Notes: a model not told the origin generated them from the letters alone. DNA of 64,000 nt from Asterias amurensis (GCF_032118995.1 NC_092669.1:12510335-12574334), one strand, 5' to 3'; shown: positions 34,146-45,796, counted from the stretch's first letter. Numbers and translations: made by a program.

Positions 34146-34503
34146 CACAAATCAAACGGTTCCCAATAAATGCTAACTTGTCAGTCATGTGTAATTGATT
34201 TGTTTGGAGAGTGTGAATGTACAGTAATTTCATTAAAACATTACTCAGGTTGATTGACAACGTGCTATCAAACTTCCTGGAGCCATTAAAATGCAGTTTA
34301 CAAGTCAAGTTGGCTACTCTCCAAAAAAAAACTTAGTTGCAAGGCCTGCATAGTGCCTCAAAGAACACAGCGGCTGCAAGCCAACTGTATCAACATTGCC
34401 AAAACATGTAGCACCAAGATTTGACCCAGTTCCACTCGACCCAAAACATTAAGAAAAGGTCACGACCCCAATTGATAGTTTCCAATGTTTCCCATATATT
34501 GCT

Positions 34504-34700
34504 TAAAGGTATTTGTCATATTTGGTAATCGTCAAAGACAAGTATTCTCACTTGGTGTAGCCAAACATGCATAAAATAACAAACCTGTGAAAATTTGAGC
34601 TCAATTAGTCTTCGAACTTGCAAGAGAAAAATGCAAGAAAAAACAGCCTTGTCGCACAACTTTTAGATGCATTTAGAACATGATGTAATTAATGTGACAG
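34504..34700. mobile_element. foldback M1, truncated
   Basis: Only the part from 'taaaggtatttgtcatatttg' to about 34,690 remains. Confidence 0.7.
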
Positions 34701-35039
34701 CTTTTTCCTGTGTCTTTGGTTTGCAGAAACGCCATGTCACTGTACATCTACACGCACTTACTAGGTAGATTTATTCTTATGAAAACTTGTTTTTTAATAT
34801 TCTACCACCGTGGAGTAGTTTTGCTTGTTTGGTCAACAATAGACATTGTGATTTGTATCTTTATTGATTTTGTTGCCGGCATTGCCTTGACAAAGCTAAT
34901 CTTTGACCCCCCATCTTTAAGATGTGTTGAATACCATGGTGATTTTGTCCTGCGACAACAGACACTGCTTAGCAATTAAGATTGATTTGCACTTAGAGTC
35001 AACATTAGCTCGTTGTGATATAGAGCCCCGGGACAAAGA

Positions 35040-35280
35040 GGTAAGATTGATCTTAAGACGAGTTGTCAGTGTTGCCATAGCGATGCATTGTGACATCACA
35101 CCTCGAACTAGCAGTTAAGAGTAAATTGCAGTTAAGAATCAATCTTAGCTCTTTATAAAATTTACCGAAGGGGTCGATTCTATAAAGCACCAGGAGTCAT
35201 CTTAAGACGAGTTGTCAGTTTCGCCATAGCGATGTATTGTGACATCACACTTTGCTTAGCAGTTAAGATTGATTAGGGAA
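35040..35280. repeat. two-copy repeat in receptor intron 4
   Basis: 'cttaagacgagttgtcagt' plus 'gccatagcgatg' and 'attgtgacatcacac' occurs at about 35,050 and 35,200. Confidence 0.85.
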
Positions 35281-35454
35281 AATGCATTTTGGTAGTGGCT
35301 CTAGGAGTACATGTAAGTTGAGTGAAGTACATTCGACAGGGTCAAATCAATGTTAACTTGTTGTGAAGCAAACCCTTGCTTTATCCGTCAAGGTTCTTTG
35401 GGAATAGTATCCGTGCTAAAGACGTTGATCAAAGAGCAAGATTTCTTTAAAGGC

Positions 35455-35960
35455 ACAGGGGTCGATTTCACAAAGAGTTAGGGACTGCAGTACATGTAGA
35501 ACTAACTATATTTAAAAACTTCTGGCTAGTTCTAAGTTAGAACAAGTAACTTATATCCTAACTCGATAAATCCATCCGCAGACACCTTTGGTAATTGTTA
35601 AAGACCAGTGTTCTCACTTGGTGTTCATATGCCTGAGCCCAGATTAAAATCTTTTAATTAGAAACAACCTCTTTCTAAAACACTACACTACTTCAGAGGG
35701 AGCCGTTTCTCACAATGTTTTATACTACATGTATAACTATCAACAGCTCTCCATTGCTTGTTAACAAGTAAGTTTCTATGCTATAAAAAAACATATATTT
35801 TGAGTAATTACCAAATGTGTCCAGAGGTCATTTCACAAAGGTAGTCCAAACTTTAGGACTAGTCCTAGGAGTTATTAAAAACAGAAGGCTAGCCCTAAGT
35901 TAGGACGAGTGACTCGTCCTAACTTGAGATAAGACTTTGTAAAATCCATCCCAGTTCCTT
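35455..35960. mobile_element. M1 foldback with M2 foldbacks at both ends
   Basis: M1 sequence (35,570-35,825) is flanked by an M2 copy on each side: about 35,459-35,577 and 35,826-35,950. The M1 terminal bases ('ctttaaaggcac' and 'gttcctttaaag') lie outside both. Confidence 0.75.
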
Positions 35961-36102
35961 TAAAGTCTATCTGAAATGTGAAAGAAACACCTCATTGTTT
36001 TCTCCGCCAGGCAGACATAACAAAAGTCAGAATCAGATAAAATCCTGAACTTTCTTTTTCCTGGATAGAAGTTACCTCCTCTGTAGGCAAATGCCTTCAG
36101 CC

Positions 36103-36255
36103 GATTTGACAAAACGCTAGGATTAATCCTATTTTGAGTAGGTCGAGGAACCTAAGATGGGTCCAATGCATCCTAAACATCTGTGGATACAGAACTTAAC
36201 TCGCCCAAAGATTAATCCTAAGTAAGGAAGAGTTGGGTGAAATCGACGGCTGGGG
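36103..36255. mobile_element. foldback M2-related element adjoining exon 4
   Basis: Starts 'cagccgatttgacaaaac' and ends 'gtgaaatcgacggctg', with 'gattaatccta' in both arms. It ends about 32 bases from the donor of exon 4. Confidence 0.75.
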
Positions 36256-36286
36256 AGAGAGGGTTTAAGTAATAAAATTCACTTAC

Positions 36287-36377
36287 TATCGAGGTCCATT
36301 GGTGATTTCATAGCGTCGCATTCCTTGATGAAGTATTTCTCCATCGGCTTCCCTTGTAAGAACTCATCAAACTCAAC
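36287..36377 (-). CDS. nuclear receptor exon 4: start of ligand-binding domain, helix 1-3 linker
   Basis: 91 bp, acceptor AAATACAG before 36,377, donor GATA|GTAAGT after 36,287. It encodes VEFDEFLQGKPMEKYFIKEC and then DAMKSPMDLD, with one base of a split serine codon at the end. This segment is variable in the family. A partial duplicate of this exon sits upstream in the intron at 36,459-36,534. Confidence 0.9.
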
Positions 36378-36458
36378 CTGTATTTGATAAGAGAAACAAT
36401 ACAAAACAAAATTCAACTATTTTGAAATCCAGAGTGGTTTAGTCCACGCAGGAAAAAA

Positions 36459-36534
36459 TTTGATGAAGTATTGCTCAATTGGCTTCCCTTGTAAGAACTC
36501 ATCAAACTCAACCTATTATTGAAAAGAGAAATAA
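36459..36534 (-). pseudogene. partial duplicate of receptor exon 4 with its acceptor
   Basis: On the minus strand the acceptor (TTCAATAATAG) and the first 53 or so bases match exon 4, giving VEFDEFLQGKPIEQYFIK with two amino-acid changes. Similarity then ends abruptly and the frame meets TAG after about a dozen more codons. No donor follows, so it is a relic of a local tandem duplication, or a cryptic terminal exon. Confidence 0.85.
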
Positions 36535-36677
36535 TGGAAATAAACTCTTTAAATTTTGCCATCAAGTTATGAGATTAGCTGCAGCTTTAAACATGTTAAG
36601 AGTCCCTGCCTGTAAGAATGTACCAAGTGGTGATTCATGGGTTCTCAGATCTTCTTCTAAAAAATTAGAGTGATACC

Positions 36678-36863
36678 ATGGAGGCAACGAAGACCCCTAA
36701 ACAAGGGCGCTTGTTATCTGAACCAGAAACTCAGGGGTTAACCTTTGCATGCACTCTACAACGATACTTCATGGAGTCAACGAAGACCCCTAAACAAGGG
36801 CGCTTGCTATCTGAACCAGAAACTCAGGGGTTAACCTTTGCATGCACTCTACAACGATAAGTG
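36678..36863 (+). repeat. 93-bp tandem duplication
   Basis: Two nearly identical 93-bp copies start at 36,678 and 36,771 (ATGGAGGCAACGAAGACC and ATGGAGTCAACGAAGACC). The open frame spanning both is a result of the period being a multiple of three; no other coding evidence. Confidence 0.95.
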
Positions 36864-37301
36864 TTGTGGTTTTTGTTGCAACAACAATTTTAGTAGACAG
36901 GACCTTTGATTATTTGTCTCTTCCAAAGGAACGAGCAATTATAGTAGAGTTTATATACCATGTGAACTTTGTTTACAATAAGTGTGACATTGTACATTAT
37001 TTTGGTATTCTGGCAGGCAAGATACTGCACTGGTTATATGGGAAAGTTGACATAACTTCCACATAAATCCAAAAGTTATGAAAGTAAAAGCTGGACAAGT
37101 TTTGAGATGTGCCCCCTTTCATATGAAAAGTTGATAAGAATTAGACAGTGCCATCTCCATAAAATATGAGATTTTATGTTTACTCGCATTAGGCTGTGTA
37201 CAAATCGTGCCTACAGGAAGGCCAGGCTCTTTTGTAAACATAAGATGTCACAGGTCTCATCCTCTATAGACTGCCCGAAAAAAGACAACAGTGCTACATG
37301 T

Positions 37302-37820
37302 ACGACTGGGACTTGAACCCACACTCTGCTGATCAGAAACACCAGAGCTTGAGTCCAGTGTGCTAAACCACTCAGCCACAAAACACACCATATCAAGACT
37401 GGGACTCAAACCTACACTCTGCTGATCAGAAACACCAGAGCTTGAGTCCAGTGTACTTAACCACTCGGCCACAACCCACCATATCAAGACCGGGACTCGA
37501 ACCCACACTCTGCTGATCAGAAACACCAGAGCTTGAGTCCAGTGTGCTAAATCACTCAGCCACAACACACAATGACAAGACTGGGATTTGAACCCACACT
37601 CTGCTGATCAGAAACACCAGAGCTTGAGTCCAGTGTGCTAAATCACTCAGCCACAACACACAATGACAAGACTGGGACTCGAACCCACACTCTGCTGATC
37701 AGAAACACCAGAGCTTGAGTCCAGTGTGCTAAACCACTCAGCCACAACACACCATATCAAGACCAGGACTCAAACCTACACTCTGCTGATCAGAAACACC
37801 AGAGCTTGAGTCCATTGCTC
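37302..37820 (-). repeat. tandem array of about six tRNA-Leu(CAA)-like units
   Basis: Same 91-92 bp unit as at 32,911-33,350, with A box, CAA-type anticodon region and B box on the minus strand. Units start near 37,302, 37,394, 37,486, 37,578, 37,669 and 37,760. It lies in a different intron (between exons 3 and 4) of the same gene. Confidence 0.9.
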
Positions 37821-38150
37821 TTACATGAGTCAACGCCCTGTCATACCTTGGCTCCTGTGAAACGCCACATACATGTACGCCTGATTATTTTGCAATAATA
37901 AGGAGTGATTTAGCTAAATTCACACTTGACTGCTTCCAACCAATCACCACGGCAACAAAGTTATTAGTTCGTGTGCAGGTCCCCGTGAAATTTGAAGTAC
38001 AGCGAACTCCGGAGAGGAGAACAAAGAGTTTGCTGGAAGACTTCCTGTCTGGGCGTCATCAGGATTATTGGCTGACTGTTCAATTTCAAAACAAACCCAT
38101 CATCCCTGGAGAATCTGTGTCCCAGCTGTCTGACACATTGATGACCTCTT

Positions 38151-39052
38151 AAAGGCACTGGGCACTATTGGTAATTACTCAAAATAATTGCGAGCATAAA
38201 AACTTACTTGATAACGTAAAAAAACTTAGTTTTTGAGAAAGAGGTCATTTCCCACTCAAATTAAAAACAACTTTTATTATGCATCTGAAATCACACAAAT
38301 TTGTGCAACAAGGGTATTTTTTCCTTTCATTGTCTTGCATTTTCAATTTGTTATTTTGTGTGTATCGTCCTAACTTACAGGACTAGTCCTGTCCTAACTT
38401 ACAGGACTAGTCCTGTCCTAACTTACAGGACTAGTCCTGTCCTAACTTACAGGACTAGTCCTGTCCTAACTTACAGGACTAGTCCTGTCCTAACTTACAG
38501 GACTAGTCCTGTCCTAACTTACAGGACTAGTCCTGTCCTAACTTACAGGACTAGTCCTGTCCTAACTTACAGGACTAGTCCTGTCCTACTTACAGGACTA
38601 GTCCTGTCCTAACTTACAGGACTAGTCCTGTCCTAACTTACAGGACTAGTCCTGTCCTAACTTACAGGACTAGTCCTGTCCTAACTTACATGACTAGTCC
38701 TGTCCTAACTTACAGGACTAGTCCTGTCCTAACTTACAGGACTAGTCCTGTCCTAACTTACAGGACTAGTCCTGTCCTAACTTACAGGACTAGTCCTGTC
38801 CTAACTTACAGGACTAGTCCTGTCCTACTTACAGGACTAGTCCTGTCCTAACTTACAGGACTAGTCCTGTCCTAACTTACAGGACTAGTCCTGTCCTAAC
38901 TTACAGGACTAGTCCTGTCCTACTTTACAGGACTAGTCCTAAGAGATATTAAAAACGTAAGGCTAGTCCTAAGTTAGCATTTATAAGTAACTCATCCTAA
39001 CTCGAGATAAGACTCTCCAAACTCTCTGTGAAAACCACCCAGTACCTTTAAG
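38151..39052. mobile_element. M1 foldback containing an M2 foldback whose middle became a satellite
   Basis: M1 left part from 38,151 ('ttaaaggcactgggcacta'). The tandem array 38,366-38,935 and the remaining M2 right half (to about 39,040, 'actctctgtgaaaaccaccc') follow, and then the M1 end 'agtacctttaag'. Confidence 0.75.
38366..38935 (+). repeat. 24-bp satellite, about 24 copies, palindromic core
   Basis: Each unit contains the perfect palindrome AGGACTAGTCCT plus 'gtcctaactta'. Several units are one or two bases short ('cctactta'). The core equals the arm sequence of foldback M2. Confidence 0.97.
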
Positions 39053-39104
39053 TTCTGGCAAAATTATGTTGTGGAGAGTCGGTTGAACTATACCTGCAAG
39101 TTAC

Positions 39105-39502
39105 ATTGTATGCTACTATTGGTAATTACTCAAACTAATTATTAGCATAAAACCTTACTTGGTAACGAGTAATGGGGAGAGGTTGATAGTTTGAAACATT
39201 GTGAGAAACAGCTCCCTTTAAAGTGACATAGTTTTCGAGAAAGAAGTAATTTTTCACTGATTTGGTTTCGAGAACTCAGATTTAGAATTTGAGGTCTCGA
39301 AATCAAGCATCTGAAAGCACACAACTTTGTGTGACCATGGTGCGACAAGGCTGTTTTTTTTTTCTTTAAATATTATCTCGCAACTTCAACGACCGATTGA
39401 GCTTAAAATTTTAACAGGTTTGTTATTTTTGCATTAAAATGATGAGATACAGCAATTGTGAAGACTAGTCTTTCACAATTACCAATAGTGTCCACTGCCT
39501 TT
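39105..39502. mobile_element. foldback M1
   Basis: Full-length copy ending 'agtgtccactgcctttaag'; the left end is slightly eroded. Confidence 0.85.
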
Positions 39503-39879
39503 AAGTAGCAAGAATATTAGGCCTGTTCTTACTGTATATCTTAAGATCTTCTAACACAGGTTCGCATCCAGATATAAGGTCTTCAGACGTCCAGTTTAAA
39601 TTTATTCAAAGCTTCTACCTAAATGCCAAATCTATCTTTACATCTCCTTTATTTTGTCTTCCCCTGAAAGCGTGAGTATGTTATCTTAGAAGAAATACCG
39701 ATTGATCAAAGATATCTTGAGAATTTCTTGAAGTCTCATGTTGCATTATTGAGATTTTGTAAGTCCGGCAAAATTCAGTTAGATTTATTGGTTAGATTTT
39801 GGAGTAACTTCAACCTTAGCATTGCTTTAGGTTTTTAAATAAAATTATATTACAAATGAAACAAAGAACAGGCTATTTA

Positions 39880-40090
39880 AAAACCATGGAAACTATTGGT
39901 AAATGTCAAAGACTAGTCTTCTCACTTGCTGTAACTCAACATATATGCATAAAATAACAAACCTGTGTAAATTTGAGCTCAATTGGTCGTCAAAGTCCAA
40001 GATAATAATGAAAGAAAAAAACACCCTTGTCACACCTAGTTGTGTGCGATTAGATGCTTGATTTCGAGACCTCAAATTCTAAATCTTATG
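39880..40090. mobile_element. foldback M1, truncated
   Basis: Left half only ('ggaaactattggtaaatg' to 'caaattctaaatctta'). Confidence 0.75.
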
Positions 40091-40476
40091 TGTCAGCTTG
40101 ACAATTTATAAGAAAATAAAATAAAATAAAAAAGGCCCTCCTTCCTTTTTTCAAAAGGCAGGACGCTTAACAAGTTCTTTTTTTTATTTGGCCTTATGTA
40201 CCCTCATAGAGTGGTTTACTCTCAATGGTTACATATCGTAACAACAACAACGTAACAACAACAACGTTGCAGGCTCTACTAACATGACTAATAGACTGCA
40301 AGTAACAGACGGTACAATGTAAGTAGTGCCGGTAAGTAGCTTCCACACCAGTAGCAGCTGCCATACAACACTCCAGTAAAGTCAACCAAACCATCCATCA
40401 GCGACCATCAGCTTTACTGTCACACTCTGGTGAACAATGAGTTAGACACGCATCAATGAGCACCAATCAAGGTACT

Positions 40477-40650
40477 TCAGGGGTCGATTTCACAAAGAGT
40501 TAGGACTCGTCTTATATTGCGTTAGGACGAGTAACTTGTCCTAACTTAGGATTAATCTTAAGTTCCGCATGCTACAGTGCAGGGTTGGGACTCGTCCTAA
40601 GTCCTAAAATTAGTCTTAAGTTAGGAAGAGTTTTGTGAAATCGACGGCAT
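40477..40650. mobile_element. foldback M2, long variant
   Basis: Starts 'ggggtcgatttcacaaag' and ends 'ttttgtgaaatcgacggc'. The centre contains 'gcatgctacagtgcag'. A close relative in inverse orientation is at 47,508-47,685. Confidence 0.88.
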
Positions 40651-40865
40651 ATCTTGTAGTACATTCAGGCTCAAAATAGAACAATCATCAGGACCAAATT
40701 TCATGGCTCTTCTTCCGAATTCAGCGCTTACGATCACCATTCTCCGCTTACTGTGCAAGCACCAAATTTCTGCGAAATCGAAGAATGCCTTTAACAGCAT
40801 GGAGTACAACGAGCACAAGCCAAAGTTCTCCGTAACCCAAGAAAAATACGCTTGACATAAGCACA

Positions 40866-41232
40866 GAATAATAATAATAATAACCCGTTTTTATATAGCG
40901 CTTTTCACACCCGGAGGGCGTCCCAAAGCGCTTCACATTATTACCCCTGGTCACTGGGCCTTAAATCACTCCTTAAACCATCTCAGCTCCCTGGTGGGGA
41001 GTATACAGCCTTGTGCAACATTAATATGCGCTACTCGGCTAAATCAATCACAAGAACCATCTCTTTCCTCACAGGTACCCATTTACCCCTGGGTGGAGAG
41101 AAGCAATTATAGTTAAGTGTCTTGCTCAGGGACACAAGTTTCACGACCGGGATTTGAACCCAAACTTTGCTGAACAGAAGCACCAGAGCTTGAGTTCGGT
41201 GCTCTTATCCCCTTAGCCACGACACCCGACAC
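40866..41232 (-). mobile_element. tRNA-Leu-derived SINE, near full length
   Basis: Minus strand: the tRNA-Leu(CAA)-like head starts near 41,232 with an A-box region (complement of 'ccccttagccacgac'), an anticodon region with ACTCAAGC, and a B box at 41,149-41,161. A body follows ('acttaactataattgctt', 'gggtacctgtgagg'; a conserved 'aagcgctatataaa' end) and then a TTA-repeat tail at 40,866-40,882. Non-autonomous; it would depend on a LINE. Confidence 0.88.
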
Positions 41233-41239
41233 AGAATTC

Positions 41240-42550
41240 ATTGCTTCCGTATCATATGTAATAGCGATCTACATTACTGCATATTATAATAATTATCAAC
41301 ATTTTTAAACACAAACAATATTTAACGGCCTGACGATATCGACCTTAGCAGAAGCCTTAAAGAAAGACTCCTGTTGAAGCGTCACGCCATAAAATAGGTA
41401 CTTTTTTTATTTTTTATTATAGCTTGTTTGTTTACCGTTTAAAATATTGCTACTTCAACACTTCTTAGTGATTTGTAATTGTCGTTCAAAATATGAGGGA
41501 CCAACCTCAAGGTTTTGAAAAACTAGAAACACTTGTGTCGTTTTTGGTGTTGCATCAAAATGACGATATTTTGACGTCATGTGTGGGAGTTTGCTTTGTT
41601 ATACCTCCATGCTGCAACAAAGCGGCTCCACAAATTAGAGCTCCCCCATATATGATGTAACATGAGTGATGACGTTACAGAGCTTTTTGTTAATCTTTCT
41701 GAAAAGCACTGGTTAGGGGCATTCAAAATGCTTATTTTTACCCAACTATTTATACTCATGTGAACTCAATTTAATTATTGATTGAAAAACATTATGAATT
41801 CAGCAAAGATCACGACTTGCTGTTTTCGTTCAAGTAGGTCTTGAACCATTTTTCTTGCATAATCATAGGTCCTTTTGGTTGGTACGCAGTTTGAACAGCT
41901 AATTCTATTTTCTCACGAATAAAATTTGTTAAATTATTTTGGTTTAAAATTTGTTAAATTATTTTGGTTGGTACGCAGTTTGCAACGGCGAATTCTACTT
42001 TAGCATTTTTAAACATATGATGATTTTATGGCCCCCTTAGATTTTACAGTTAAGGATTTATCTAAATTTATCTAAATTTGCTTTATAGTGCTCCCACGTA
42101 ACAAATGTACATATGTATGATTGGAGACAGGTTGTTTTTATTTCGAGTTCAGTGCCCGACGTGTTTTCTCTCTCAACTTGCACAAGGAGTCAAGACAAAT
42201 CCATAGGGACAGTCGGTTCTCAGTACATCTTCATTGTATCTTTGCTTTTTGCAATAAATCCTGGCCAGGTATAAGATTCCCAGGGAGACTTTAAAAGATC
42301 TTTAAAAATGGAGAAAAAAAAAACAGCAAAAAAAAAAATGCAACGTACTCGAGCAGTTTAATTTTACCTGAAGGGAGCAGTGCCCAGTGTATAAATTTGA
42401 AACGTAATTACACTGTGTAGGTTGTGCAACATCGATTTGTATTATCCACAATCTATAAGGTACATGTACATGTACACGAATACACTAAGCAAGTAGTCAA
42501 TTCTCACATTGTTTCAGTATTACAATTCTTACAGTATGTGTACATGTATA
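41240..42550. other. intronic, no gene
   Basis: Contains a diverged hammerhead-like motif near 41,330-41,385, a short direct repeat at 41,930-41,985 ('tttgttaaattattttggtt') and an A-rich stretch at 42,310-42,340. Confidence 0.5.
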
Positions 42551-42552
42551 CT

Positions 42553-42940
42553 ATTAAAGACACTAGACACTATTTGTAATTGTCAAAGACTAGCCTTCAC
42601 AGTTGGTGTACAGTATCTCAACATATGCATAAAATAACAAACCTGTGAAAATTTGAGCTCAGTCGGTCATCAAAGTTGCGAGATAATAATGAAAGAAAAA
42701 ACCCTTGTCACACGAAGTTGTGTGCTTTCAGATGCTTGATTTCGAGACCTCAAATTCTAAATCTGAGGTCTCAAGTACAATTCGTGGAAAATTACTTCTT
42801 TCTCGAAAACTACATTACTTCACAGGAAGCCATTTCTCACAATGTTTTATATTATCAACCTCTACCCATTACTCGTTATTGATAAGGTTTTATGCTCATA
42901 ATTATTTTGAGTAATTACCAATAGTGTCCACTGCCTTTAA
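42553..42940. mobile_element. foldback M1
   Basis: Full-length copy: 'ttaaagacactagacacta' to 'agtgtccactgcctttaat'. Confidence 0.88.
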
Positions 42941-43106
42941 TCATTTACTAATTACAACTTCTGAGAGTATAAAACATTGTGAGAATCGCTCGGTGACTAC
43001 ATGTATCACTCTGTCCTCATCAAAAGCTTAAAGACTAATGAAGCTGAAACTTTTACGGGTAAGTTATATTCGTCTTCATTTACGTCATGGTCCAAAACAA
43101 AAGGTA

Positions 43107-43617
43107 TCAAAGGAACTGTTGGTAATTACTTGAAATAATTGTAAACATTGTGAGAAATGGTTCCCTCTGAAGTAACGTACTGTATAAGTTTTTGAAAAGG
43201 AGGTAAATTCTTATGCAAATAATAAAAGACTTCAGCCGAGGCTTTTGTGTTATATACTGAAAGCACGCAAAGTAATGCAACAAGTGTGTTTTTTCTTTCA
43301 TTATTCTAGTGCAACTTGGACGACCAATTGAGCCCAAACTTTCACCGGTTTGTTATTTTATGCATTACACATGTTGTTGGGACACACCAAGTAAAAAGAC
43401 TGGGGTGGATTTCACAAAGGTAGTCCTAACGTAGGACTAGTCCTAAGCAATGCTAAGAGATAGGAATGGTCCTAAGTTAGGACCAGTAACTCATCCTAAC
43501 TTAGGACTGGTCCTATCTCTTAGCATTGCCTAGGACTAGTCCTAAGTTAGGACTACCTTTGTGAAATCCACCCCTGGTCTTTGACAACTGCCAAAGGTGT
43601 CCATCGGTGTCTTTAAA
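43107..43617. mobile_element. foldback M1 with nested M2
   Basis: An M2 copy (about 43,403-43,577) with almost perfect arms ('tggatttcacaaaggtagtc' inverted at the other end) is inserted 40 bases from the right end of M1. Confidence 0.88.
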
Positions 43618-44494
43618 GTGTGACATGTAATACAAGGACAATGAAATAGACCTTTATTATGGTGCAGCCATCTTGAATTTCTCCCACTAATATCAATGTT
43701 ACCAAACCGAGGCTGAAAGAACAAAATAGCCTGGTTCCTTTTTGCAAAATGATTTTTAGCATTTATTATCGTTATACGATACAAGGAACATGATCAACAT
43801 GGAGGCATGCTGACTTATAAAGGTCTATAGCTAGAGGTTCAGATTTCGACACCAGAGACAGAAATTTAATTTTGATTGATCAAATTGTGCGATCGTAGTG
43901 CAACGGCCCCAGCGCCACAGACAGACGACGCTAACTAAACCATAACGTATAACGACTGCGTGAGCGTGTGTACATGGTGCATTAGTACGTACTTAAAACT
44001 GTATGATGGGTTTTCCCAATGGGACTTAATAACAACCTCTTTACCAATGACATTAAAGAATGTAAACATCAAGCAGGCGACAGGCTTTCATTTGCTAGCT
44101 TTAAACCATGTCAATCAGTTTCAAGTTGCATTGCCCAGGGTATCTGTCTCTTTTTTGTCCCCCCCCCCCCTAATTTTTTTTTTTTCCATTTAATTCCAAG
44201 CTCTGTTGGCCATATAACACCCCAGATTGCCGAATATAAAATAAACTTCATGCTCGCAAGTTTTTCAAGCTGCCATGCTTTCCCTCTTCCTGCTCAGAGT
44301 TAGTTTTCTTTTCTTTTTTCCTCAACAGTCTATCACATTCCTGATTGCCTGATTTTTGACGACAAAACACTGCTTTTCCTTTCTCTTAAAAATGTTTTAC
44401 TGACTTGGAGTTGATTCAACAAAGAGTAGTCTTATCTCGAGTTAGGACAAATTACTCATCCTTACTTAAATTTGTCATACACAATATCATCCTC

Positions 44495-44656
44495 CACCCT
44501 CACAGGTACCCGTTTATACCCCTGGATGAAGAGAAGCAATTATAGTACAGTTTCTTGCTCAAGGACCCAGTGTCATGACCGGATTCAAACCAACATTCAA
44601 ATGACTTAACCACCAGAACTTGAAAACGATGTTCTTAACCACTCGGCCATGACACT
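44495..44656 (-). mobile_element. tRNA-Leu-derived SINE, 5' half
   Basis: Same family as 40,866-41,232, retaining the tRNA head (to 44,656) and the first part of the body. Confidence 0.8.
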
Positions 44657-44732
44657 CTACAATTGATTGTACAAACATGAAGAAAAAAACTGAAAACTGT
44701 CTGACAATTATTGCCTCTTGAATTTGGATTTA

Positions 44733-44890
44733 CCCATATACATACACACCGATGTGTGGTAGCACTGTATACTCAGTACTTACCCGAGTTCTATGAAAAA
44801 AATCACAGGCATATTACTCGGATGGGATTCAAACCCACGACCTTTGCAATTCTAGAGCAGTGTCTTACCAACTAGACTACCGAGACTCAC
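44733..44890 (-). mobile_element. second tRNA-derived SINE family
   Basis: Minus strand: A-box region 'ggtagtctagttggt' (44,869-44,884) and B box 'gggtttgaatccc' (about 44,822-44,835), then a body ending 'ccacacatcggtgtgtat'. Plus-strand relatives are at 58,805-58,960 and 59,068-59,170. Confidence 0.8.
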
Positions 44891-44998
44891 TGCCCGATGG
44901 CAATTTCATCTTGGTCCGGAGATTGCGCACCCTGAAGAAATAAGATTTACTTAGAATTTTTTAGAATATTGAAAAAAATAAAATAAAAAAATACTTAC

Positions 44999-45186
44999 AT
45001 AATCTTTCGCTGTCTCTGAATGAGCTTTAACGACGAATTCAATGAGTTGTTTTATTTCTGGGTCGACTTCTATGATCTGTGCTGATTGGTCAATATCCCT
45101 GTCGTCAATTGATTCGATTGTGAAGGGCTGGATGTCTGCAAACTGAGTCTCCTTCTGTTTATTTGGAATCCTTCCGATCCTCACAG
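44999..45186 (-). CDS. nuclear receptor exon 3: C-terminal extension, hinge, helix 1
   Basis: 188 bp, acceptor TTCAAACAG before 45,186, donor TAT|GTAAGT after 44,999. It completes an alanine codon and continues VRIGRIPNKQKE, which joins the preceding GMSKD to give the DNA-binding extension DAVRIGRIP, close to Rev-erb/E75 (DAVRFGRIP). A short acidic hinge follows (ESIDDRDID), then helix 1 (EIKQLIEFVVKAHSETAKDY). The hinge is short, so the DNA-binding and ligand-binding domains are only about 40 residues apart. Confidence 0.94.
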
Positions 45187-45796
45187 CTGTTTGAAAACGA
45201 AAGCAACAAATCATAAATATTAGGTACATGTAGGGAGGATGGTTTAAGTTTTTGATGGACCATCCTGATTAAGTTAAAACTACATGTAATTGCGTTGCCA
45301 AATATGTCTTTTTATTTCCCGTTTTAAAAGGGACCAAACTGTGTAAAAAGGCTTTATCAATGTATGTTTTTGTTCTAATTTGAAAGTTCCCCATAAATTT
45401 TTCCACATAAATACAGTCTTGGTACTGCATTGTATACAGTCATGGTTATAACTCAAAGTTTCTGAAAATTTAATTCAAGAAGCCAACCATTAATTTTTCC
45501 CATGGTCATAATATTTAATAGTTTATTGTTAATACCTTTATAAGACCTGTTTATTATTATCATTATTGTTATTAAAATTTGCCAGATCCAAGTCAACCTG
45601 TCTCTTTAATAAATACATGTATGTTAGATGTAATCATATCTAAACTGAATATTAATGCAATACAAGTATATGTACACATTTTTTCCAGTATATTTAATTT
45701 AAAATATTTTGTACATATGCCCCCTCCCCCACTGAGAAAAAAATATGTATTGTAGTTAGTGCATTAATTTTCAGTTGAAATACCATGTTATTAAAT

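Noticed and set aside
37964..38158. 64-codon minus-strand frame as a transposon fragment
   Set aside because: No recognisable transposase, integrase or reverse-transcriptase motif.
38301..38612. Open frame with repeated LTYRTSPV
   Set aside because: Translation of the 24-bp satellite.
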